Shown here piece after piece: positions 31,930 to 41,312 of a DNA stretch of 64,000 nt. Source of the stretch: Prorocentrum cordatum (taxonomy: Eukaryota > Sar > Dinophyceae > Prorocentrales > Prorocentraceae). How positions within the stretch are numbered: position 1 is the stretch's first letter; every line of letters begins with the position of its first letter. The notes under the pieces were generated by a model, which made no database searches, had not been told where the DNA came from, and was given only the letters and a program-made list of their open reading frames with translations. The translations under genes and the position numbers were made by a program. The DNA is taken from assembly GCA_963575745.1 (NCBI GenBank), contig CAUYUJ010018071.1, positions 253,501-317,500 of the forward strand, in the 5' to 3' direction.

Positions 31930-32685
31930 CCTCACACGTTTCGTAGCCTCATAGGGAGCTCCACCGAAGGCCCCGGTGGGGGTGCCCGCATGCGGTCCCC
32001 CCACCCAGGGCAGCGCTTCGTTGCCCCATTGGAAGCTCCACCGAAGGCCCCAGTGGGGGTGCCCGCATGCGTCTCCCCCACCCAGGACAACGCTTCGTGG
32101 CCCCATAAGGGAGCTCCACCGAAGGCCCCAGCGGGGGTGCCCGCATGCGGTTCACCCACCCAGGGCAGCGTTTCGTGGCCCCATAGGGAGCTCCACCGAA
32201 GGCCCCAGTGGGGGTGCCCGCATGCGATTCCCCCACCCAGGGCAGCGCTTCGTAGCCCCATAAGGAGCTCCACCGAAGGCACCAGTGGGGGTGTCCGCAT
32301 GCGGTTCCCCCACCCAGGGCAGCGTTTTGGTAGCCCCATAGGGAGCTCCACCGAAGGCCCCGGTGGGGGTAGCCCGCATTGCGGTTTTCTCCACCGAAGG
32401 CCCCAGTGGGGGTGCCCGCATCCGGCTTGTGGCCCCATAGGGAGCTCCACCGAAGGCCCCAGTGGGGGTGTTCGCATGCGGTTCCCCCACCCAGGGCAGC
32501 GTTTCGTGGCCCCATAGGGAGCTCCACCGAAGGCCCCAGTGGGGGTGTCCACATGCGGTTCCCCCACCCAGGGCAGCGTTTCGTGGCCCCATAGGGAGCT
32601 CCACCGAAGGCCCCGGTGGGGGTGTCCACATGCGGTTCCCCCACCCAGGGCAGCGTTTCGTAGCCCCATAGGGAGCTCCCGACGG
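31930..32685 (+). repeat. 77-bp tandem repeat array, direct orientation, second block
   Basis: Same unit and orientation as 29545-31290, about nine to ten units, with one shortened unit near 32380-32440. Confidence 0.95.
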
Positions 32686-32744
32686 GCCCGCGATACCGTT
32701 TGCCCCGCATGCGCGAACCCACTCCCGGTGGAATCTCCCTAATT

Positions 32745-33755
32745 TCGGGGCCACGGAACAAACGCTGCCCTGGGCGGGGGAAGCGCATGCGAACTGCGCC
32801 ACGGGGGCTTTCGGTGGAGCTCCCCATGGGGCCACGAAGCGCTGCCTTGGGTGGGGGAACCGCATGCGAACACCCCCACTGGGGCCTTCGGTGGAGCTCC
32901 CTATGGGGCTACGAAACGCTGCCCTGGGTGGGGGAACCGCATGCGAACACCCCCACTGGGGCCTTCGGTGGAGCTCCCTATGGGGCCACGAAACGCTGCC
33001 CTGGGTGCGGGAACCGCATGCGAACACCCCCACTGGGGCCTTCGGTGGAGCTCCCTATGGGGCCACGAAACGCTGCCCTGGGTGGGGGAACCGCATGCGG
33101 GCACCCCCACTGGGGCCTACGGTGGAGCTCCCTATGAAGCCACAAAGCGCTGCCCTGGGTGGGGGAACCGCATGCGGGCACCCCCAATGGGCCTTCGGTG
33201 GAGCTCCCTATGGGGCCACGAAACGCTGCCCTGGGTGGGGGAACCGCATGCGGGCACCCCCACTGGGGCCTTCGGTGGAGCTCCCTATGGGCCCGAAACG
33301 GTGCCCCTGGGTTGGGGGAACTGCAATGCGCTCCTATGGGGCTACGAAAAACGCTGCCTCGGTGTGGGGGAACCGCATGCGCGGCACCCCCATGGTGCCT
33401 TCGGTGGAGCTCCTTATGGGGCTACGAAACGCTGCCCTGGGTGGGGGAATCGCATGCGGGCACCCCCACTGGGGCCTTCGGAGGAGCTCCCTATGGAGCC
33501 ACGAAACGCTGCCCTGGGTGGGGGAACCGCACGCGGGCACCCCCCTTCGGAGGAGCTCCCTCTGGAGCCACGAAACGCTGCCCTGGGTGGGGGAACCGCG
33601 CGCGGGCACCCCCAATGGGGCCTTCGGTGGAGCTCCTTATGGGGCCACGAAACGCTGCCCTGAGCGGGGTAACCGCGTGCGGGCACCCCCACTGGGGCCT
33701 TCGGTGGAGCTCCCTATGGGGCTACGAGACGCTGCCCTGGGTGGGTGAAACGCAA
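32745..33755 (-). repeat. 77-bp tandem repeat array, inverted orientation (about 13 units)
   Basis: The unit now reads as the reverse complement (CGCTGCCCTGGGTGGGGGAA, CCGCATGCG, GGCCTTCGGTGGAGCTCCC). The switch falls in a roughly 60-bp degenerate stretch, 32686-32745, containing GACGGGCCCGCGATACCG. Together with 31930-32685 it forms a near-palindromic structure of about 1.5 kb. It ends in a GGA-rich tract at 33765. Confidence 0.95.
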
Positions 33756-33759
33756 TGAA

Positions 33760-35358
33760 GACGGGGAGGAGGGAGGAGCGGGAGGAGGAGGGGGAGGAGG
33801 AGGAGGGAGGAATGAGGAAGGAGGAGGAAGGAAGCTTTTTTGACTGCACTTAGCTCGTTGCAAGTAGCTTGAGCGGGGCGGCCGCAGGTCGGCTAGGCGG
33901 CAGACAGAGCCCGCCTAGCGGGCACTACAAAGGATCTCCGCTCCTGGTCCGTCCGCAAGCAGAAGCGATTCTTCGCCATTGGACCTGCATGTTGGGCGGG
34001 GGAGGCATTGGCACCGAAGGGGAGGGAGGGGGAATATATGAGGAAGAGAAGGGATCGGTGCCGTGCGAGAGTCACTAAGCTCGCCAGCTAGGCGTTGCCC
34101 TATGCGGGCAGCGCTGAAAGACCGAAGAGCAGCACAGCTGGCCTCAGGAACGGCCACCTGGGAGCATGTCTTAGCCATGGATATGAGCGGGATGAGTAGG
34201 AAGAGAGCCAAAATGGCAGTGCCGCGCTGTAGGGCGGCAGTGTCGGAGCGGACCAGTAGGGAGAGGCTGGCATTGCCGCCTAGAGACCTAGGAAGCCCCA
34301 TCGGAAACGCACGTGACCGGTAAGGGGGGCAGGTAAGAGAATGCCTGTGCTGTACTTGGCTTCTTAGTGTTAGCGAGATTCGCCGACACGTGGTAAGAGG
34401 AGGAGGGAGGAACTCTAGGGGGGGTGAAGGAGTATCTTGCACAGCCAAGAAGCACTAAGGCGAGGTAGCTGTCCGCAGCAGGTGCGCACCTCTGACGGGC
34501 AGCATTAGCCGGGAGATACTTGGCAGGAGGGAGGGGGGTTCCCCGGAGGATGCTCTGCCAAGGAGCTGCCGTGGGCGGAAAAGGCCATTTGCGCCGAAGA
34601 CGGCCGCATGGAGACCAGCTATATGCCAAGACGGTGCAACGCATGACATAACACTGCATTGAAAAATGCGCTGCTAGCATTGTCTGGCCGGCCGTGCCGA
34701 GGAAGAGGGAGGAATCGAGTAAACTGTCATGGCATTGTCTGTAGGGCCATTCTGCGGAAGATGGCTGGTAGCGCCTGCGGCTTCGCCGAGACCTGCAAAC
34801 TTGAGGCGGAGTGCCGCTGAGACAAGTGCGTGACAGGTGCATGCGCACTGCGCCGAGTCGGAAGCCACAGGGCTGCTGAAAGCTGTCTGCGGTCGCTGTC
34901 CAAAAATCCTGACGCCGAATGTGGTGTGGTCCCTCGGCCTGGTGTGCGAATGATCCTGGACATGGAGCGTACTGCACGGCACGTAATCCGTAATGCGCGA
35001 GGAAAGGACCAGGAGGAGGGAGTGCCAAGGGGCAAATGTTGAGGAGAGGGAGGAGCTGGGAGCAAGGTGGTTCCCCAAGAGGCCGCGCTGGGGTGAAAAA
35101 AGCTGGAGCTGCTTGCTGGCTTATCTGCCGTCGAAAAGTGTGCTGCCTTATCTACCGTCGAAAAAAGCCAGTGCCAGAGAGTGCTGCATTATCGGCCGTC
35201 GAAAAGAGAGCTGCCTTACGTGCCGTCGAATTGAGTGCTGCATCGCCTGCCTGAGTGCTGCCTTGCCTGCTCCGTTTTCCGTCTTCGGCGGAAAACTGAC
35301 GGAGCTCGGGAGGTGGAGGAGATGGAGCGGAGCGGAGCTGCTGGGCTAGACGGTGGCC
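33760..35358. other. Unique DNA inside the large inverted structure, no gene recognised
   Basis: It begins with GGA-rich sequence (to about 33830). Several overlapping frames on the minus strand (such as 34288-35028) have no recognisable domain. A short degenerate tandem of GCTGC(C/A)TTATC and CCGTCGAAAA lies at 35120-35260. Confidence 0.5.
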
Positions 35359-36423
35359 TCAAGGCGCGTCGCTAGACGCGGCATTGGCACTGGCACTGGC
35401 TGATAACGCTCTGGCCCTGGCCAAACACTCGTGAGTTTCCGCCTCTGTCCTGGCTAAAAACGCTCTGACACTCTGCCGGATACTGGCGGATACTGGCACT
35501 GGCTGCACAGGCACTGCATGGCAATGGGCTGCTGGCGCGGTCACTGAAGGAAGGACAGGTACAGGCACAGGGACTCCAGCGTCAGGCCGCGCTGCTGGCT
35601 CCGAAGCCGCCTCCACCGCATCTGGGGCAGATACTCCACGCAGGGGCCCCGCGGGAGCCACGACACCAGGATGCGCGGCGGCGCCAGGCACACGGCCAAC
35701 CGGAGAATCGCCACCTCCGGGGAGACCAGCGACGGCCGGGGCAGTAGCATGAACTCCAAGAAGGCGAGCCTCTGCATGGCCGTCGACACCGGCAGCATGA
35801 ACTGAACCAGCGCGGGCATCGGCATGGCCGTCGACACCAGCAGCATGTACTGCACCAGCACCCGGAAGGCGAGCATCGGCATGGCCGTCGACACGAGCAG
35901 CATGAACTCCAGAAAAGCGAGCATCGGCATGGCCGTCGACACCAGCAGCCTGAACTGAACCAGCGCGGGCATCGGCATGGCCGACGACACCAGCAGCATG
36001 TACTGCAACAGCACCAGGAAGACGGACATCGGCATGGCCATCGACACGAGCAGCATGAAATCCAGCCTGCGCCGGACGGCTGCGGGCCCGTGACTGGCTA
36101 GCCGCGGGGCGAGCGCTGAGCCAGAAGCAGACCTCCGTGCGGCCGTCGGAGAAGCGGTGGCCGCGGTCCACCACGACAGCGTTACCAGCCTGCTCCTCGA
36201 GGGCCGTCAGGGCGCTGAGAAGCACGGCCCGCGCCGTGGGCGACGTGCGCGGCCGCGCGGGGTCGAGGACCACCTTGACCTTCCCGCGGCCCTCGATGGC
36301 GGCGGCGCCGAAGGTGAGGTGCGCGGCGACTCCAGCGACGACCTGATCGCGCAGCCAGCGAAGGCGCGCGTGGACCACCATGGCCCGAGAGAGCGCAGGG
36401 GCGCTGAGAAAGTAACGGAACAA
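35359..36423 (-). CDS. Hypothetical Ala/Val-rich protein with HAAGVDGHADAR repeats
   Basis: A 354-codon frame in strongly GC-rich DNA. The N-terminal 120 residues are non-repetitive (AHLTFGAAAIEGRGKVKVVL ... GHRFSDGRTEVCFWLSARP). The middle has about seven tandem repeats of (H/Q)AA(G/R)VDGHADAR separated by LPGAVAV- or AGSV-type linkers. The C-terminal third is Pro/Ala/Val-rich and then SASASANAASS-like. No known domain or signal peptide is evident. The repeat DNA is also open in a second minus-strand frame (35541-36056), so the coding status is uncertain. It lies within the large inverted structure, just inside its right arm. It could be a cargo gene of that structure, or only an open GC-rich repeat. 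Confidence 0.3.
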   Translation of the reverse strand: MFRYFLSAPALSRAMVVHARLRWLRDQVVAGVAAHLTFGAAAIEGRGKVKVVLDPARPRTSPTARAVLLSALTALEEQAGNAVVVDRGHRFSDGRTEVCFWLSARPAASQSRARSRPAQAGFHAARVDGHADVRLPGAVAVHAAGVVGHADARAGSVQAAGVDGHADARFSGVHAARVDGHADARLPGAGAVHAAGVDGHADARAGSVHAAGVDGHAEARLLGVHATAPAVAGLPGGGDSPVGRVPGAAAHPGVVAPAGPLRGVSAPDAVEAASEPAARPDAGVPVPVPVLPSVTAPAAHCHAVPVQPVPVSASIRQSVRAFLARTEAETHECLARARALSASASANAASSDAP

Positions 36424-36469
36424 GCAAGAGCTTGAGCGAAATGGTTACTGGAGGAAGGAGGAGGAAGGT

Positions 36470-36584
36470 GGGACGCGGGGCGCTGTCTCTTCAAAGCGAA
36501 GACCCAACACCACAGGATGGTTGGGAACAAACCAAAAATACACCATGCTCCCTTGCATCCAAAACCCAAAAAAAAAACATGTAG

Positions 36585-36659
<75 letters not shown>

Positions 36660-37069
36660 GGTTCCTTGCATCGGGGGCGCCAAACACTGTGTATGGTTGG
36701 TGCTCTTGCTTTGCAGCAAGGAGGAAGAAAGGAAAGGAGGATGTGCTGGGAGGAGGCCATGGGGAGCACTTGAGCTTCCAAAGCCAAAAAAGTTTCCGTG
36801 CATCCTAAACACAAAAACCAGAACAACCAATAATACACAGCGTTTCCTTGCATCGAGGGCGCCAAACACTGTGTATTCTTGTTTTGTGTTACTACAAAGA
36901 GGAGGAAACGGAAAGGAGAAAGAGGAGGAGGAGGATGGGCGAGGAGGGGGAGGAATTGTGTTTGGAGAAGGGGGAGAACGAAAGAAGAGAAGGGAAGGAT
37001 GAAGAAGAAGATGCTGATCGCAAATACGATTCAAGATGAAATGTATGATATTGGGGGGGGCAACCGTAT
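36470..37069 (-). repeat. Right outer arm of the large inverted structure, with extra modules and a 74-bp poly(A)
   Basis: 36474-36535 and 36838-37069 pair with the left arm at 29385-29447 and 29108-29352. Between them lie a poly(A) run of 74 bases (36585-36658) and inverted copies of the GTTTGGCGCC...GATGCAAGG module (about 36660-36690, again at 36843-36872). The 36680-36835 part matches the roughly 200-bp module of 31320-31900 in reverse. Confidence 0.8.
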
Positions 37070-37160
37070 ATATATATATATATATACACATATATATATA
37101 TATACTTACGTACATCACATATACACATATAGGCGCATATATGTATATATGTATGTCTCG

Positions 37161-37256
<96 letters not shown>
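37070..37256. repeat. (TA)n and (TC)n microsatellites
   Basis: TATATA tracts with ACACAT interruptions occur at 37068-37150. A long TCTC tract with rare TTT interruptions occurs at about 37157-37256. Confidence 0.95.
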
Positions 37257-37259
<3 letters not shown>

Positions 37260-38415
37260 AATCCTCCCCCCTCCTATGAGCAGTCCTATGGTTCTAAGCT
37301 TCGCTGAACTCGGTCGCCTTGCCCTACAGTGTGATTCACCGCGCCCCCATCCAATTATGTTCCATTGCCCCCATTGGCCTGTGTCTCGTCGCTGAATATA
37401 TAACCGTGGTCGGGAGGAGGCCAGTTCAAGACCCCCGATTTGTTTTCCCCCTGGCCACCGTCGATGCCGCCCTGCGGGATCCGCAAATCAAACTCACAGG
37501 TCGCAATTTGGCACTGGGCTCTCGTGACTTAACCAGCTCGGGGAAGGGCCGCAGCCCCCCTCCTCGCCTGTGCAACTCCGGACCTGCGAGCCGCGGCCCC
37601 TGACCCAGGCCGGAGTAAAGGTGAACACTTTTTTGATATGCGGGGCGAGAGCGAACCTCTTCCGATAGATGCTAAGCGGGACGCGCACAGCATTATTTAA
37701 GGGGGAAAGGGCAAAAGAAGGCGGGGCCTCACATCAGGGCCGAGAGAGGGCGAAGCCCTTGGATCAGGCGGCGCCGAAGTTGAAGTGCAGGAAAAAGTAC
37801 ACCTTGGCCAAGAGCCCGGTGGTGAAGTCCCCGGAGGCGACAAGTCGGTGGTGGTGCCGTCAGCGGCGCTTCGAGAACACCAACCTCATCAACTGCGGGG
37901 GAGGACGTGCCACGCCACCAGGACGACGCCCGAGAGAAAGAGTAGCACCACTGGGTTGGAGTGCAACGTTGTGCCACCAAATATGATGCCGAAGAGGTCC
38001 AGGCCGTGGTAGTCCAATCCACGAACATGGGAAAGCAGCCGCAGTCTGAGGCGCGGCAGCCAGGCGAAGCTGGTATCTTGCCGCACATAACCGACAGGGT
38101 GCCGTTGTGCTGCAGGGAGGAAGACTGCCCCGCAGCGGCAAGCGCGTGGGAACGGGCAGGAGCCACACACGCTGCGCTGCCGTTCCGCAGTGTCAGGGGC
38201 CGGGCCTAAGCCGCGCAGCGCCAAGACCCGCGGGGCCGCCGAGGCGGCAAGGTGCTAGCGCCAGGCACCAGGCCGGAGCCGCTCAGTGCCGGGCACTGCC
38301 GCCATGGGAGGGGGGGTAGCGAGCAGGGGGGGGGGAAGCGGGCAGGAAGGAGAAAGGCCGGCCCAGCAAGCCAGCGGTCGCCAGAGCAGCCCCGCACCAG
38401 CAGCAGCGCGTGGCC
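37257..38415. other. Intergenic GC-rich DNA, no gene recognised
   Basis: Overlapping short frames on both strands have no motif that I recognise. No RNA gene was identified. Confidence 0.45.
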
Positions 38416-38702
38416 GAGTGGAGAAGGGAGACCCTGCGGGATCAGGGGAGACAAACGGTCCCATCACCAGGAGAGCGTGGGCCGTGTGGAGCAGGGAGAC
38501 CCTGCGGGATCAGGGGGGGCAAACGGTCCGATAACCAGGTGAACGAAGGAGGGGGGAGGAGGAGGGCAAGTCGCTGAAGACAATGACCAGGCCGAAGTGG
38601 ACGAGGACGCCGCCATGCCGGGACCAGGGAGGCGGCCCGGGCGGTGCAGGTGGCAGGGAGGCCCTGCGGATCAGGGGGGACTAACGGTCCCATATACAGG
38701 TA
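38416..38702. repeat. Three copies of a roughly 50-bp repeat (GGGAGACCCTGCGGGATCAG)
   Basis: GGGAGACCCTGCGGGATCAG followed by AAACGGTCCCATCACCAGG-like sequence occurs near 38426, 38498 and, more diverged, 38655. The first two are a 72-bp tandem. Each is followed by a GGA-rich or low-complexity stretch. Confidence 0.75.
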
Positions 38703-39708
38703 GAGAAAGAGGGGGAGGAGGAGGATCAGTGCGACTAACGGTCGCAATTGCCTGTGAGATGGGGAGAGAGGAGGAATCAGGATGCCATGATGCCGAAGGT
38801 CTGCTTGTCCAGGGTGTTTTTCGCGGTCGCGAGCTGCTCGTGCTGCTCGCCGACGAGCTGGACGTAGTGGTGCTGCTTGTGCTGGTCGTGCTCGTCACAC
38901 TCGTGGTGCTGCACTCGGTCTTACTGCTCGCCCACGTGCTGGGCGCAGTGGCGCTGCTGGTACCGGTCGTGCTAGTCACGCTCCTGGTGCTGCTTTCGGT
39001 CGTACCGCTCGCCGACGCGCTGGGCGTGGTGCTGGAAGTGGTAGTGCTGCTGGTACCAGTCGTGCTCGTCACGCTCATGGTGCTGCTCTCGGTCGTACTG
39101 CTCGCCGTCGTGCTGGACGTAGGGGTGCTGCTGGTACTGGTCGTGCTCGTCATACTCGTGGTGCTGCTGGAACGGGTCGTGCTCGTCACTCGTGATGCTG
39201 CTCTCGGTCGTACTGCTCGCCGTCGTGCTGCACATAGGGGTGCTGCTGGTACCGTCGTGCTCGTCTTACTCGTGGTGCTGCTCTCGGTCGTACTGCTTAC
39301 CGACGTGCTGAGTATAGTGGTGCTGCTGGTACTGGTTGTGCTCGTCGAACTCGTGGTGCTGCTCTCGGTCGTACCGCTCGCCGACGTGCTGGGCGTAAAG
39401 GAGCTGCTGGTCCCGGTCGTGCTCGTCACACTCGTGGTGCTGCTCTCGGTCGTAATGTTCGCCGACGCGCTGGGCGTAACAGTGCTGCTGGTACTGGTCG
39501 CGCTCGTGGCGTGGCATTGCCGCTCCTGGCCGCTTTCGCGGAGCCATGGGCGGCGGAAGCACGACTGACCAGGACGCCCTGACAGGGGGAGGGCGCGGGA
39601 GGAGGAGGAGGAGGAGGAGGAGGAGGCCGAGGAGGAGGAGGAGGAGGAACAGGGGCAGGGAAAGGGGGAGGGAGGGGGGCAGGACAGGGAGCCCAGCATC
39701 TCCCACAT
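38671..39708 (-). CDS. Possible Ser/Thr-rich (mucin-like) repeat protein
   Basis: The 345-codon minus-strand frame is nearly all Ser and Thr, with 27-residue repeats of the type TTESSTTSVTSTTGTSS. It begins with a Cys/Pro/Ser stretch translated from a GGA tract, and ends in a Pro-rich tail. The underlying DNA is an 81-bp minisatellite (27 codons), so a period divisible by 3 preserves the frame. This agrees with coding but is no proof of it. The plus strand has a rival 323-codon frame made of Leu/Val repeats. No clear signal peptide or anchor is seen. A secreted glycoprotein is one possibility. Confidence 0.25.
   Translation of the reverse strand: MWEMLGSLSCPPPSPFPCPCSSSSSSSASSSSSSSSSRALPLSGRPGQSCFRRPWLRESGQERQCHATSATSTSSTVTPSASANITTESSTTSVTSTTGTSSSFTPSTSASGTTESSTTSSTSTTSTSSTTILSTSVSSTTESSTTSKTSTTVPAAPLCAARRRAVRPRAASRVTSTTRSSSTTSMTSTTSTSSTPTSSTTASSTTESSTMSVTSTTGTSSTTTSSTTPSASASGTTESSTRSVTSTTGTSSATAPSTWASSKTECSTTSVTSTTSTSSTTTSSSSASSTSSSRPRKTPWTSRPSASWHPDSSSLPISQAIATVSRTDPPPPPLSLPVYGTVSPP
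38820..39515. repeat. 81-bp minisatellite
   Basis: Units contain CTGCTCTCGGTCGTACCGCT, CGCCGACGTGCTGGGCGTA and GTGCTCGTCACACTCGTGG. Starts at 39361 and 39442 give an 81-bp period. About eight to nine units are present, some of them shortened. Confidence 0.88.
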
Positions 39709-39709
39709 C

Positions 39710-40227
39710 TCATTAGTGTCTCAGCCTGGCCAGGCTTGCTCCTCGAGATGCACACGCACTCACGCAATCAGGGCAGCCTGTAGCACCCCGAGGTCACACG
39801 CACTGCCACAAAAAACGGAAGACGGGGCACGCGCGAGGAGGAAGGAGCAGGAACAGAGGGGAAGGAAACGGAGAGAGCAACGAGGACACCAAAACGGCCA
39901 TCCAGGGCGCGGCAGCATGTGTGCCGTCGTGTCTCTCGACTCTGTTGTGCGCCAAGCTGCCCCGCCAAATTCGCCAGAAACGGCGTCGCAACGAAACGCA
40001 CATGAACACTACAATCGTGAAACACGGCCGGAATGACGGAGCGACGAGCAGGAAAAAGGAGGAGGAGGAGGAGGAGGAGGAGGAGGAGAAAGGACTGCAT
40101 CTAGGGGAAGGCCCCCCATCTAGGGGAGGCCAAATGCAAATCACGTCGACGTTGATTCGCACGGTGAATCGCAAATCGCCTATCCGTTCGCTCGCTGTGT
40201 AAAAAGCCCCAAGCTTTTGTCCAACGT
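39710..40227. other. Left flank of the 14.3-kb retrotransposon, no gene recognised
   Basis: Includes a (GGA)n run at about 40055-40088 and a small CATCTAGGGGA duplication at 40098-40125. A TAAAAAGCCCCAAGC stretch precedes the element boundary. Confidence 0.5.
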
Positions 40228-40362
40228 GTGAGAGTTTGAGCATGCGTATAACGTAGGGTTTCAGGGAGTAAGTGCCTGGTGAGGGGGAAGGGTCTCTCCT
40301 GCTCTCTGTCCCTTTCCCCCTCCGCGGCCCCTTTGGGGCTCAAGTTTCTCTCTCGGGCCCTT
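40228..40362 (+). repeat. Split direct repeat A1
   Basis: Begins GTGAGAGTTTGAGCATGCGTA and ends CTCTCGGGCCCTT. It matches 54100-54235 with only a few differences. It contains TCCGCGGCCCC and TTTGGGGCTCAAG at 40321-40344, which resembles a spliced leader (see findings). Confidence 0.95.
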
Positions 40363-40517
40363 GAGGGGGGCGACTCGCGCGGGGGAGCGCGACCCGCCCC
40401 GCGGACCAGGGTCCGCACAGGGGCCGAGGGCCATGTGGAGGTGAGGCGGGAGGAGGGGCGCTACGCCAGCCCAGCGCACGAGGCGCTGGCAGTCGGAGGA
40501 AGCGCTCCAGCTCCCAC

Positions 40518-41312
40518 ATGATGGCGTTGCTGCCCATGCTCATCGGGGCCGTGGCGGCCGTCGAGATCGGCCGCAGGTGGCGGGCACAGCCGGCGACGCC
40601 GGCCTTGCCCCCCGCGGCCCGCACCGCGGACAGGACGCTGCCCGCGGAGGCCGAGCTGGCCAATGGAGGGGCGTACGCGCCTCTGCTGCGGGCGCTGGAG
40701 GAGGACCAGCGGCGCCGTGGCATGGCGGCGGCGACTGAGTTGCCGCCGCGCCAGCCCCCCCCCCCAGCTGGGCCCGCGCCCGCTGCCGGGAAGGGGAGAG
40801 GAGGGCCCGCGGGGCCAGCGGCAGTCCTGCCCTCGGGAGGCAAGGGGCGCCAGCCGCCGACGACGGCGTCGGCATCAGCCCAGCCGCACGTGGAGGCACC
40901 GCCATCAGCCGCCGACGACGGAGGTGAGGAGGGCTCACGGCGCCGCAGGGGCGGGATGTGGAGCTGGCTCGCAGGTCGTCGGCGGGACCCCCCGCGGCGG
41001 CGAAGTCCTGAGAGCGCGGGCGGCTCGGAGGAGGCGGAGGAGGAGATGCGAGGCTGGTTCAGCTTCGGAGGGGTCAAGTTCGGAGTGAGCTGGCTCGGAG
41101 GTTGGATCACTGACCTGCCGCCGACGGAGATACAGTGGTCGGATCGTGGCGCTTGTCATCGGCTTGGGGCATGGCCTTCACTCCATCGCCTCGGCAGTCA
41201 ATGCTCCTGGTCTGCGCACCCCTCCGCTGCCTGGGTCGGGCATTGGGATTGTGCTGCCCAACCGCGAAGCCACAGGTCACGGCCGCTGAGGAAGGAGTGG
41301 TCCCAGAGCTGA
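40518..41312 (+). CDS. First ORF of the YR retrotransposon (unknown, low-complexity)
   Basis: The first substantial ATG frame after A1 (ATGATGGCG) gives 264 aa. The start MALLPMLIGAVAAVEIGRRW is a possible single membrane segment or signal anchor. It is followed by Ala/Pro/Arg-rich disorder and then GWFSFGGVKFGVSWLGGWITDLPP. The last 50 residues overlap the start of the next ORF, which lies in the -1 frame. I saw no slippery heptamer in the overlap, so a frameshift fusion here is unproven. It could be a separate small protein or an N-terminal extension of Gag broken by an indel. No homolog was recognised. Confidence 0.5.
   Translation: MMALLPMLIGAVAAVEIGRRWRAQPATPALPPAARTADRTLPAEAELANGGAYAPLLRALEEDQRRRGMAAATELPPRQPPPPAGPAPAAGKGRGGPAGPAAVLPSGGKGRQPPTTASASAQPHVEAPPSAADDGGEEGSRRRRGGMWSWLAGRRRDPPRRRSPESAGGSEEAEEEMRGWFSFGGVKFGVSWLGGWITDLPPTEIQWSDRGACHRLGAWPSLHRLGSQCSWSAHPSAAWVGHWDCAAQPRSHRSRPLRKEWSQS

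Noticed and set aside
29545-33755. CRISPR-like array
   Set aside because: The 77-bp units are contiguous, with no unique spacers of regular length, and the genome is eukaryotic.
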